Below are positions 10,466 through 21,668 of a DNA stretch of 64,000 nucleotides, piece after piece. The stretch lies in assembly GCF_933775445.1 (NCBI RefSeq), contig NC_065877.1, positions 6,448,001 to 6,512,000 on the forward strand, in the 5' to 3' direction. The DNA comes from Argentina anserina. Taxonomy: Eukaryota; Streptophyta; Magnoliopsida; Rosales; Rosaceae. Under the pieces are notes generated by a model. It made no database searches. It worked only from the letters and a program-made list of their open reading frames with translations, and was not told where the DNA came from. The translations under genes were made by a program, and so were the position numbers. Every line of letters begins with the position of its first letter. Position 1 is the first letter of the stretch.

Positions 10466-13431
10466 GCTGCAGGAACTCAAGTCCGCACAATCCACCCCTT
10501 TCATGAACATGTTATTTGGATACTATATATATCAATTCAGTTCGCTATTCAAGTTTTCTATTTAATTTGTACTTTTTAGTTTGTCCTTAGACAACTGTCT
10601 GATTCACTGATGCACCATGAACATGATTCTGGTATGTATGACAACTTCTGTGAGTTCTGTCTATCTTTATTTGTTAATAAAAGAATTTTGACTCGAAAAA
10701 ACTAGCATACTAATACTGTTGGTGTGCGCACAAGGCTACAATATCTTTCAACTTCATAGTTCTGATTTCAAGCAATATCTGCACTTGGAGCGTCTTGCCC
10801 TTGTCTAGCTTCGCAAATCATTCATCCCAGCCAAGTTTCAGTTCCTGCATCTGCTCCGAGGAATCCTACCAAGTAGCAACCACCACTGGTTATGGCTTTT
10901 CTGTGGTATGCGAGATGCATGGATATCTTCACAAGCTTTGATGGTGCACAATTGAGAGGGAATTGCATATTGTAAACTCACAAGTAGTTAACTAGTATTA
11001 CAACATGAAGTGTAGTTTTTTGTTAATAATAAAATTTATTCATTACCAATACTAATAATTGAGACCAGCTACCTCTCATTCCATTGCTTGTACACAAATT
11101 CTGTTCAAACTTTACTAGCCCTTCTACTTGGAATGAAAAATATCATGAATTTTTCATTTGTCATGAGAATTAAGACTAGTTGATTACTATATCATTTATG
11201 TTACTCTCGAAGCAAAAGCATTTCAATTCTGCTTCTCTGAGTTCTCGAAGGCTTCAAGTATTTACTGTGTAGATAACAAACCATCTATATTTACCGCCCA
11301 GTTGTATATTTATGGGGTATTTAGATATACACCCAAACAGGTATACCGTACACCTGTGTTAGATTAAACCCACAACTTCAAGTTATACCTAAATCTATTT
11401 ATTAAATTAATTTTTAATTTAAAATTATATATTTTGGACCTAATTAACAGAACATAGATTTGCAATAATTTACAAAACATGCCATAAACCCAAAACCAAA
11501 ACCATAATTCTCATTTTGCTTGATTGAAGCTCTGTTTCAAAACTCCTTCATATATAAACAACCAGAATCGTGATTTCGCATGATGGAAGCCTTGCGTTTT
11601 CTAAGCTCCTTCATTAGTTAACGAATACAATATCCAATAGCATCTTGTAACTCATCCATGATCGAAGCAGCATGAATCAATACAAGGGGTTTGAATTTCA
11701 ATATCAACAACTTTAATTCAGATATATATCCGACGGTATTTTTCTTGGGTATACATGGATAGCTCAATCGGAGGGTGGTGGGTACATGGAGTTGTGTCAT
11801 CGATTTGTGTTGTTTTTGCTTATTTCGGTATGTAATACTCTCAACCTGTTTAATAGGTTTATTTTTATTTTTTTCAGTTTTACTTGTTTGTGGTGTGTGT
11901 ACTAAGCCATAGGTATACCTTCAATGTTGTTTCGACTATTTCGATTGAACATGTATATGCTTGTGTGTGTTACCTATGGATCTGGTTATTCAACTATTGT
12001 TTTTGGATGTTGGATTGGTGGGTTAGGTAATTTTTGTTCGTGTAAGTGTTTCTTACATATAAATCAGTTGTGTCTGTGCATCAGTGTGTTATTGGTGAGT
12101 GGGTAGATTGTTCCTCACGTATAATTGTGAGGGGAGGTGTTTGTCCTGTGCGATAGGAAGGAGTTACCTAGCTATTAGATAACTAGTGTTGGTTCTAGAG
12201 GTTTCAATTTATGGTTGTGTATGGTGTTTTACCTATGTGATAGTACCTAATTACATGTGATATAGGGTTTAACTGACTGCTTGTAATGTAGAACATGGTT
12301 ATGTTTTTTTATTCGAATTTCAAGTTTGTGATATAGTTGAATAACTTGATAGGTTTATTTGATGAATCAAGTGTTTGGTTTGTGAGGTAGAAAGAGTGGC
12401 TTCTAGGGTTGATTGTATGTGTGTTTTTCTAAAAGAAGAAGAAGAAGAAGAAGAAGAGTGTATTAGCCTTTTCCTTTTCCTTAAAAAAATTACTATTTTC
12501 TTCTCATGTTTCCATACGTTTCACTACTTCACGTATGCCCCTATTAACTTAATTGGTCTACTATCATGTCAAAATAGCATATTTCGTGGATCAATTGCTC
12601 CTAATTAGTTTTGATTCACCAATTTTTTTCATTAAAAGTAAGTTAATTATTGTGGGATATAGCTCCAAAAACAAACGTCATTAATTCTTGGTTTCTATTA
12701 AGGATGAATATTTGGACAACTATTTAGAGAGATAATTTTATTTTTTAATTAGAAAGACAAAAACGTGAATTTAAATAAATAATTTAAACATATTAGTAAT
12801 AGAAAAAAAAATTCTATAAAGAAAGTTGGTTTATGTTTAGATTAAAAAAGAAAAAAAATATGGGTTTATCTAAAAATTGGGCTTCAAAGATGGGTGTATC
12901 CCTATTTTCTCTATATTGATCGGCGGCAAAGTAACTTTGGAGGACGATAATACCCTCGACTGCTGCTCAGGACACTTGAAAACAGAGGTAAACACTCCTT
13001 GCATGACAGTAATGCCAAGCTCTCCTCAAAGTTACTCTTTAACTAGAAACAGGGGCGGTCACCAACTTGCAGCATCAGTTTGGGCGGTCGCAAGTGATCT
13101 CAGTAGTCATCAGTGGTCAGTACTCTGTCAGATAATTCAAAGGAAAGAAAATACCTACAGTAGTGGTATATTGTGGAAGAAAATAAAAGAAAGAGAGAAA
13201 AAAAAAACCATGGATGGGTCATGGGTTTGTCACTTTTAGGCTGGAAGCTCGGTCATCACGATATATATACTTTCGGTAATCAGAAGGATGAGAGTATTGG
13301 ATGAAAAAGCCAAGATAGCCCCATTGTTTCTCTTTCACTGTGGAATCATCTCAGTTCCCCAAAGCTACATCCTTTTTGGCTCTTGGAGATCTGGATTGGA
13401 TTTAGATTGTGTTTTTGGGTTTAAAGTCCAA
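10466..13431. other. Gene-poor region with possible decayed Mutator-like element and (GAA)n
   Basis: No gene is supported here. Sequence near 11320-11400 (ATACACCCA, later AGATTAAACCCA) and near 12860-12910 (reverse complement ATACACCCA, then AGATAAACCCA) looks like opposed ends of a degraded element of about 1.6 kb, but I found no clean target duplication. A (GAA)n run lies at about 12434-12457. From 12900 to 13431 the sequence probably holds the promoter and leader of the reticulon-like gene. Confidence 0.35.
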
Positions 13432-14726
13432 ATGGGTTCACCGGAAAGATTGTTTGGCCGGCAGAGAAGCCTTCATGAGATCCTTGGAGGAGGTCTCGGT
13501 GAGTCCCTCATCTTTGTTGATTATTCAGTATCACATTCTCCTCTTTACAATTCTTAATTACTTCAGATTGCTATAAAATAGTTGTCATTCAGTATTGGAG
13601 TTACTTCAATGTTGAGATTTAATTTGGGTAAATGTAAACTTTGTTCTTTGATCAAATGCAGAAGTTTGGTTGGTTGCTTTGGATTTAAGATATTACGGGT
13701 CTGATGAGCCTTTCTTTTTTGGGTGATATTTTACTGATATAGTTGCAGATGTGATCTTGTGGAGGCAGAAAGATGTGACAATGGGGATACTGTTAGTAGC
13801 TTTAGCTGCTTGGGTGGTGTTTGAGAAGTCTGGTTATACATTGCTATCACTGGTCTCTAGTGTTCTTCTCCTTCTCTTTGTCATTCTGTTTCTCTGGGCA
13901 AAAGCGGCTGCCATTCTGAACCGGTAATATGTAGTGCAAGTTGTGCTTCTTGACTGGCATTTGGTTCCTTATAGTTCAATTCAATGTTTTGTTCAGTTGA
14001 TGCAAACTCTTATCATTCATTTAAAATTGAATAAAACTACACATGTTTAGTTTCATTATGCAAACCTGTTTGACATTATAATTTATAAGAGAGTTCTTAG
14101 ACCTTGATCAACTGTCTTACGTTTGTTTTCATCCCAAATAATGTCAAACTTCTGAATACATGGCTAGGATGATTGATGAAATACATTTTCAGTTGCAAAC
14201 TTAAATTTTCGTGCTGCATATGACTATAATGATAAATTTCATTTAGAACAGACCAGCTCCACCCCTGCCTGAATTTCAGTTATCAGAAGAAATGGTGAAT
14301 GAAGCTGCAGCTGTCATCCGCACTCGTGTAAACGCTTTGCTTTTGGTTTCACAAGATATTTCTCTTGGTAAGGACTCAACGTTGTTCTTCAAAGTAGCGG
14401 CTTACCTGCTTCTGATCTACTTTATTGGTGGCTTGACTGATTTCCTGACTTTGGGCTACACCAGTAAGCTTCAGTTTCAATGAGATTTGCCTAATTCAGA
14501 AATGGGAATCCAAATGTGGAAATTGGTTCTTATAATTTTTAAATCCTCTGTTGCAGGCCTTGTCATTGTTCTGACAATTCCAGCATCCTACGACAGATGT
14601 GAGGATTATGCGGACAAGTATGTCATAATGGGTTACAGGAAATTGCTGAAATTGTATGCTAAACTAGATGAAGAATATGTAAACAGATTTCAACACTTGA
14701 TATTGGAGAAGAAGAAACTTAGTTGA
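13432..14726 (+). CDS. Reticulon-like protein B (RTNLB)
   Basis: Exons 13432-13498, 13749-13923, 14252-14463 and 14557-14726 give 207 residues. The start MGSPERLFGRQRSLHEILGGG and the next block DVILWRQKDVT match plant short reticulons; I recall Arabidopsis RTNLB9 as closest. The reticulon homology domain has two long hydrophobic hairpins, about residues 37-80 (ILLVALAAWVVFE through LLFVILFLWAKAA) and about 125-165, separated by a hydrophilic loop starting RPAPPLPEFQLSEE. Such proteins wedge into the ER membrane and tubulate it. The C-terminus KKKLS is a possible dilysine-type ER retrieval signal. I chose the second in-frame ATG, since the family begins there; one at 13288 would add 48 unlike residues. 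It converges on HAKAI. Confidence 0.9.
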
Positions 14727-15149
14727 TGCTACTAAGTTCATGTGATTGATATGGCGATGTGTTTGAGCGTGGTTTCATCCTTTTACTGCCCTTTAAAGTC
14801 TTTTTGGTTTTTCAAATTGCAGAGATATCATGTCAAGAGTGTTAATAAATGTTGCAATCTAATCCACAGAATGGTAATATAAAGAGTTGGTTCTGTACAT
14901 GCTCTATCTTAAACTTCAAAAGTGGAGCTTTCATAACCCTCACTTGTAGATATTCACAAATTTCAAACATATATTTAGTAATGAGACAAGAACCAGAGCC
15001 AAGGAAACAAATACTCTCAGAGAGAGACCTTGGGACCAAAATATGACAGCCATGAGTTCAGGTGAGGAATAAGAGCAAACATTACAAAGAACAACTTTTA
15101 ATGGACTTGATCACCACCACAGTCGATTACAATTTCTCATTATGCAGTC

Positions 15150-17005
15150 CTAGCTCTGGCCATCTCGACCTGTGTCACCATAAAACTTGCGTTTGAGCTG
15201 TGATACTGGAGGAGGCGGAGGAAGTGGCTGTGAAGCTGTTATACCATTGTTATCCATAGCATTACCACCCTGGGATGGTTGTTCCATTGCTTTGTTTGTC
15301 ATCTGCTGAGGATTGAAAGGCATGCCGCCTTGATAATATGCAACATTTCCTTGAGGATCTGAGGAGTTGGGGAAACCATCCGAAGCTCCTTGACCCCCTG
15401 GTGTAGCTTGTTCAAAAGGAACACCAGCCTGTCCTGCATTCCAAGTTTGTGGGTAACCAGCTGCAAAGTTCATGTTAGGTACTGAACCTGGGGGAAAACC
15501 CAACAACGACCCCTGTTCTTGTCCCACATCCTGTCCAGAATCCTGTCGTACCATCTGATAAGGAGCATTATAGAATGGTTGAGATCCATCAACTGGGTAA
15601 GGATAGCCAAACTGAAGGGTAGGCATCATCTGTACTTGATTGGAACTCATTGGAACTGCATAATTGGGAGGCTGGGTAGAATGCATGGGTGGGTATTCAG
15701 AATAGGGAGTTTCGGATGTCATTCCTTGCTGCTTATCTGAAAACTGACCAGACTCCTGCATTGGAGCACCGGATGTATCAAAACTTTGTTGATGGTAGAG
15801 ATTTTGGGGAAGAGGTCTGTCAAAGCCTGGTGGTCGGCAGAGATCTGGTGGATTATTCTGAATTTGTCCAAAACCTGGCGGTGGTGTAGGCTGCATGACT
15901 GGCCTGGGAAGTGATTGTTCTCGTTGAAGACGAACTTTGTCATCACGGTCATGGAACTGGGAATTTGAATTGGGAGAAAAGACTGGCCTTGGTGGAGCAC
16001 GAGCAGTGGATTCAGATGCCGCAACTTGGCTTTTACTTCGGGCTTCTGATTCATTTCCATCCATCATTTTCTCCGCATTTGGCTGTAGAAGGTGGGCATG
16101 AGTCTCATGGATGTGAGATTCAAATTCACTCCTCTTTAGAAATGATTTGAGACAGTGGGGGGCAGCACAAATGAAGATCCCCTCCATCATTTTAATAGTC
16201 TGAATCTTCTGAATACGTTCATCACAACTGTGCAATATATATCACCACAATTAGAAGTCTACACCATCCATGATAACTTAATTCTAAATCCCTATGTCAA
16301 GAAAACAAATCACTCGTAATCGAGTCCAATTATATCAGCTCTATGATAATCAGATGTGAAAGTCATCCAATAACGAACAATGCTGTACCATATCTCAGGC
16401 ATTTTGAACCAATCATCAGCGGTGTATTGGTCTTTAAACCAAATCAGTTGACTAAACATGAATTATCAACTCCTGGTTTATATACAGTCAACCCTCGAAA
16501 GACCAATTCATCAAAGCCAAGAAATAGAACAAATTCAAAGCAACTATGAATGAAGCGAAGAATCATAACAACTTACAGGTAGCAGATTGAATCACTACGA
16601 GCACAATCCAAGCAAAAAGCATGTTCACAAGGGCTCTGCAACCAAACACAACAACAAAGCTACTCTTAAAGACTCAAACTTTAACAGCATTCAATTTCAG
16701 AAAGCAAAGATATGAAGTTCAAATTCACACACCAGTCTTCCATAGATAGCAATCGGGAAATCGCAGCGAACGCAAAAGTGGACGCGCTCGCCGAGCTGAC
16801 GGCGGGAGCGGCGGCCGACAGTCTTGACGAGATAAGCGGAAGTGGCGGAGCCAATGCCCTTGGCGACGGGGAGGTCGGCGAGGATGAGGTGGTCAGGGCA
16901 CGCGGCGGTGGCGGTCTCGGTGGGCAAGTGTTTAGGTCCGGGAGAGCCCTCGGTTGGTGCAACCGTCTTTAATCGGATCAGCATCGGAGTCTGAGTCTGA
17001 AGCAT
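15150..17005 (-). CDS. HAKAI: E3 ubiquitin ligase HAKAI homologue (m6A writer-complex subunit)
   Basis: Exons, in minus-strand order, are 17005-16733, 16635-16577 and 16227-15150, giving 469 residues. A RING finger spans exons 1-3, about residues 78-116, starting CVRCDFPIAIYGRL, continuing SPCEHAFCLDCAR and ending CYLCDERIQ. A C2H2-type finger follows (FICAAPHCLKSFLKR through SHIHETHAH), the arrangement of HAKAI. The C-terminal 300 residues are low-complexity, rich in Pro, Gln, Gly and Asn, with a poly-Pro run near the end. In Arabidopsis HAKAI is an accessory subunit of the N6-methyladenosine methyltransferase complex; the same role is inferred here. Both introns keep phase. The ATG at 17005 is the first in frame after the leader. 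The 3' end faces the reticulon gene across 423 bases. Confidence 0.92.
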
Positions 17006-18277
17006 TGTAAATCCGATTGAATTGCTATCTGTAAACCCTAATTCTCCAGATTTGTGTTTGAATGAAATTGGAATTGAACTGAGAAGAAGTGGAATTACGT
17101 TAAATATTATTGGGTTGGGCTCCGCTATTGGGCTTCTGAACAGAAATTATTTTACATGACGAACGACACTGTATGTAGAACTGGAATTGTCGTTTTCTAA
17201 AAATCAGCATTCTGCCAAAAGTTTTGTTTGCCACTTTGCCTTCACTTAGAAAATTCATAATTTCATATGGAATTTTGAGAATAATCAGAATATACGATTC
17301 GTCCAAGCTTATAAGCTAGATCGACTGTTAGAGTCAGATTCTGCTGGTACTGTAGTGAATTATAACATGACTGAATGGTTAAGAACCTAAGAGCTTCAGA
17401 TACTACATGAGAGCAGAGTTCATAACTCCGTGACATGGTCGTTATTTGCTAGTGATTTTGATTTTGGTCACAACAGTTTGGCACAACGCAGTAGTCTAGC
17501 CTAGTCATCTATTCTTTCAAGAACCATATGGTGATCGATCCGTTTCACCAACCTAGAAAAGTAGGATCTTCGAGCACATTGACATGTGCTCTGATTGCTC
17601 TCTGCCTGATAGGCTGAGGCGCAAAGGTTCTTAAAATGACTACTACATTTATATTGAAAGGACCTGAAAACAAAAAATCTTCCTACTTGATCATTAGCTT
17701 GGACTAGATGGAAAAAGCTCGGGTATGGGATATAGCATATAACATCACAATTGTTTCTATCTAAAGAAGTAAAACGGGTCAACAGGAGTATAATCCACTA
17801 TATTGCTTTGCAGTACACATTTTCACTTATTCAGTAGAATAAGGGTAAGCAAGAATTGGTTTACACATGTAGTACATGATTCCTATCTGGACTAGGGGAG
17901 GCTAGAGAGCAACACATTTATTGGATCACAATTTACCTTTTCTTCCTGCACTTTCAAGGCCACTTTAAACGCACGGACAGAAAGCTTGTTTTTCTGAAAG
18001 GGAATTTGTTGGCTTGGCACCGATATAAAGTCAAGTCATGGATTTCCTGCAGACCACAGGAAAATAGTCTGATACTGAAGCAAAAATTCCCCTGCATAAA
18101 CAAAAGAGTGGCCAACTTGATGAGGAAATGAGGAAAATATAGCATAGATTAGAGAAAGGAGAACGGAAGATGTGATAATTCAAGGAACCAGGAAGGCAGG
18201 AATGCTTGAACCTGAACCCTTAAAGCTAGAATGGAATCTTCTGCAACTAGAAGGTGGACACATACATTTCATCCTAG

Positions 18278-18278
<1 letters not shown>
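17006..18278. other. Intergenic, no gene seen
   Basis: This contains the presumed HAKAI promoter and about 1 kb of AT-rich sequence. Short frames are present but resemble nothing I recognise. Confidence 0.5.

Positions 18279-18332
<54 letters not shown>
18279..18332. repeat. Compound microsatellite (CA)n(TA)n
   Basis: About 14 CA units run into about 14 TA units. It borders the insertion at 18333, and further (TA)n tracts lie at about 18643-18660 and 19066-19102. Confidence 0.95.
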
Positions 18333-18642
18333 GCCGTTTTAGGTGCGGACGTCCGCATCATACAAATTCGGCGACTCCGGTGACCAGCGGAGCAGATGAT
18401 ACCGGTCGTGCTCCCCCTCATGGTGCTCTTGTTTGTGCCGGTCGGAGCTTCAACGTCGGCTGAAATCTGTAAAATCCTAGAATCTACAAGTTTATGGGAA
18501 ATTCCTGAAATTTGCGATAATCGACTAGCATAGATAGGAGCGCCGGGAGGAGGGGAGTACGGCCGACATCATCCACACCGTTATCGCGCAACGCCAAAAT
18601 GAGTGAATATGCACAGTGCGGACGTCTTCACCTGATCACTAT
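18333..18642. mobile_element. GC-richer MITE-like insertion between (TA)n tracts
   Basis: This segment of about 310 bases is clearly more GC-rich than its surroundings. Near its left end it reads AGGTGCGGACGTCCGCA; near its right end the reverse complement reads AGGTGAAGACGTCCGCA, an imperfect inverted repeat. Both sides are (TA)n. It shares the GCGGA.GTCCGCA core with the foldback MITE that follows but is otherwise different. No coding frame is seen. Classification beyond TIR element is not possible. Confidence 0.5.
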
Positions 18643-18660
18643 TATATATATATATATATA

Positions 18661-19064
18661 GCTCTTCTTGGCTGCGGAGGTCCGCACCAATGTTTTGGTG
18701 CGGATTTCTATTTTTGCACTACTTTTTGATCGCATTTCCTCATCTGCACCATGTAATATCTAGATAATATTATGTAGATCATCTCTGCAAAATTTCATCC
18801 AATTTGTTGATCGTTAAGGTCCTCAAAATTACGTTTTTCTGTTAAAAACATGAACGGTTTATGTTTGACAAAATTCAGTCCGTTCATTTGTTTTTCGATT
18901 TTGAAGATCTTAGCGATCACCAAATTGGCTGTAATTTTTCAGAGATGATCTACATATTATTATCTAGATACTAGATGGTGGAGATGAGATAATTTAACCG
19001 AAAAGTAGTTTAAAAATGGAAATCTACACCAAAACTATTGGTGCAGACATCCTTATTTGAGAAA

Positions 19065-19066
<2 letters not shown>
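18661..19066. mobile_element. Foldback MITE, copy 1 (about 405 bp)
   Basis: The sequence is nearly palindromic. The left half runs GGCTGCGGAGGTCCGCACCAA ... GTAGATCATCTCTGCAAAATT ... TCGTTAAGGTCCTCAAAA, and the right half repeats these in reverse complement down to TTGGTGCAGAC. It is flanked by (TA)n on both sides, so its target duplication is hidden. The element at 42850-43260 is the same family in the opposite orientation. Its left end CTTCTTGGCTGCGG and right end TTATTTGAGAAAAT correspond to the opposite ends of that copy. Confidence 0.8.
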
Positions 19067-19101
<35 letters not shown>

Positions 19102-19102
19102 T

Positions 19103-20139
19103 CTTGACGGCCAGTGTATGCATAGATTCAAAAATCAATAAAATTGCAGTTTAGCTAATGATGGAATAATCATATGTTCGTACTTTATGCTTCAAACTAG
19201 AAATGAAAATAATAACTTAGCAGTGATCCGATTAGACTCTTGTGATTTTCAGGAGTTCTTTAACAATGTTGCTTCAACAAACTTAAAAATCAGTGCTCAA
19301 GCGTTAGTGTTAGGCTGCTAACTAATTTTTGTGGTAAAGTTCTTACTATGTACAGACCTTTTAAATAATCAAAATATCACACAATCATTTGGTACTTTAC
19401 CTCAACAAACTAAAGAAATGAGCAGAAAGGGTCTCCTCTGATGACAATGATTAGAAAAGCTATATTCTCTAGACATATAACCAGCTCCATGATTGCAATC
19501 TACGAAAGTACGAAATACCACAATGCACTATTACTTTGTAGTGGTGACCAGAGAGTGAATTTCCAAATGATAGTTTGGATTATGAGTAAAATGGGTGCAC
19601 AAAACCATTGTCTTTTCAGTTGGACTTACAAGTAATGTAGATGCTCCTGCAAAAACAACACACTTAGCTGGGTAAGTTGACGCAAACTTTGACGTAATTC
19701 CTAAGTTCCTAACCGAATGTCCCGAAGGCACCTCCGATTCATCATTGATGTATCACATAGCTTCAATGGTTTATACAACTGAGATTAGTAAGATCAAAAC
19801 AAAAATTTAATTGCCGGATATAAAATTATAGAAAACAGGTCAATAATATACAGGTTCTAATCTCTTAAGATGTGACCGAACAAAGTAACTTCAATGTATC
19901 ACCATATACTCAGATTAAACTTTTTTTCTTCTTTCTATTTTGCCCAGCAAATATCTTTCGGCTGAAATTTCATTCGAAACAGAAAAACACATTAAGCAGT
20001 ACATGGTATTAAACCCAACGAAACCATTCGGAAGAGTACCACGCCCACACGCTCCACTTGGAGAACCTAGAAAAACTTACAAACATAGCTGTTCATTCAC
20101 TATAGATATTAGAATCACTCCACCATTTTCCACCAATAA
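19103..20139. other. Intergenic, no gene seen
   Basis: AT-rich sequence with only short unrecognisable frames. Confidence 0.5.
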
Positions 20140-21130
20140 GTGAGAAAATGGAGAGGCATGGCAGTGTTAGCAACTCTATGAGCAGCTTTATCACCCATTC
20201 TAGGGATGTACACCCCAACTACAGGTCACTGAAACTGACTAATTAGCAGCCTTGCTTCATCTACTAGAAAACCATTTATGCTGAAGTCTTCGCCGAGAAA
20301 CCAAGCTGCAAAAACACTCTTGAGCATCTTCCTCTATATGTAGGCCAGCAAACCCAGCTTGCACATAGAAGTGAAGAACATTAAATAAAGTCAAGAACAC
20401 ACACAAGATTGTGGACTAATAGCAGCGTAGAACCAGTCCCAGGCACTGCCAGTGTGCCCACACAGTCTTCATACTCATTCCTACAAACAGCACCAGTACC
20501 AAACAAACCATTCTTCATAGCCCCATGAATATTTAATTTTACCACCCCAGCATTTGGTAAAGCTCCCCCACTTCCACTTCTAATCTGTTGACTTCCATTC
20601 ACTACCGACTCAGCTTCCTCATTTCCCCCCACTAGTTCACAAACTTCCTACCAAGAAACAATCTTGTTAACAAACAGATAAACCAGGGACACCTCCTTTC
20701 CATGTAAAAGATTATTACGTTCATGCCATAAATGCCAAAGCGACAACACAAAACCATTGAAGTATTTTCTCCTTAGCTACTGTTTGAAATGCAAACCCAA
20801 AGCATCTTGTGCCTGCCAAAGCCTAACAACTTCTCTTGATAAAGTTCGACTGCATACCTTTCTTGCCCAATTGCATTCCCATAGAAAAAGGATCACTAAA
20901 TCATTGCTACACCCACTTCTCAGGCAATTCCCATATTGGCATATTCTTCTTTTCCAAAACTTCCCCGCAAGGCAGTAAGTTGTTACACGCACGCCACATA
21001 AGCTTCATCTTGTTTGGTAATATCAGACTCCATAAATTCTTCCTCCCTGACTGAACCATACTTCCTAGTACTACTCCAATTGCTCCCAGACTCCTACCCT
21101 CCTTTTCTAAATGACCTGGATCACCTACTT
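20140..21130 (-). pseudogene. Decayed non-LTR retrotransposon 3' end (zinc-binding RT and RNase H-like domains)
   Basis: Minus-strand reading, broken by stops and frameshifts, shows NLWSLILPNKMKLMWRACNN near 21040-20970, typical of the zf-RVT segment of plant LINE-type ORF2 proteins. Further on comes AGVVKLNIHGAMKNGLFGTG near 20560-20500, typical of the following RNase H-like domain. Near 20180 the words RMGDKAAHRVA match the end of that domain. The coding potential is destroyed, and no reverse-transcriptase core is seen in the flank. Confidence 0.7.
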
Positions 21131-21668
21131 CTCATCTGTAATGAAATGCAAGACAAACTGTTATGGCAGATTCAAAATATCTGCAACTTAACATACAAGT
21201 TAAGAAAGCCAAGTACTGGAGTGAACTTTCTGATTCTAACAGAGAGGAATTTATACCTGAGCAACCAGGGTGCCTCTTTATACTTTTTAACAACATGAGC
21301 AATGAACCATCTTTTGCAATTTCCCTTGGGAATAAATACTGCAATGCTGATAGAGAGATGATATTGAGCTTTAGATGCTCCTGCTGATACAATGTAGGTG
21401 GTAAGAGGTTAGGGGGAAACATCATAAGAGACAAGAAGATGTCGTTCAACTTACACAGTTGCACATTACTGCAATACATGGAGCAATTTCAACTTATTCA
21501 TACCAGCAAACGGCTCTTATTCTTCACGTGTCACAAACATGCAAGCCCCTGTCTCAACGAACTAATAAAGAAGAAGTTAGGGACACACCAAATAGGGATG
21601 TAGATAAATACAAGTTCTAAATTTCTTAAGAGATGCTTGTATAAAAGAGTGGCTTTAGAAGTGACAGA
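21131..21668. other. 3' flank of the NLR gene
   Basis: AT-rich sequence without a supported gene; part is probably the NLR 3' UTR. Confidence 0.45.

Noticed and set aside
11320..12910. A full Mutator-like element with a transposase start on the minus strand (MDELQDAIGYCIR)
   Set aside because: The end similarity is weak, no target duplication was found and the frame is only 60 codons; kept only as a remark in the intergenic entry.
18279..19102. CRISPR-like or array structure
   Set aside because: Only microsatellites and TIR elements are present; this is eukaryotic DNA.
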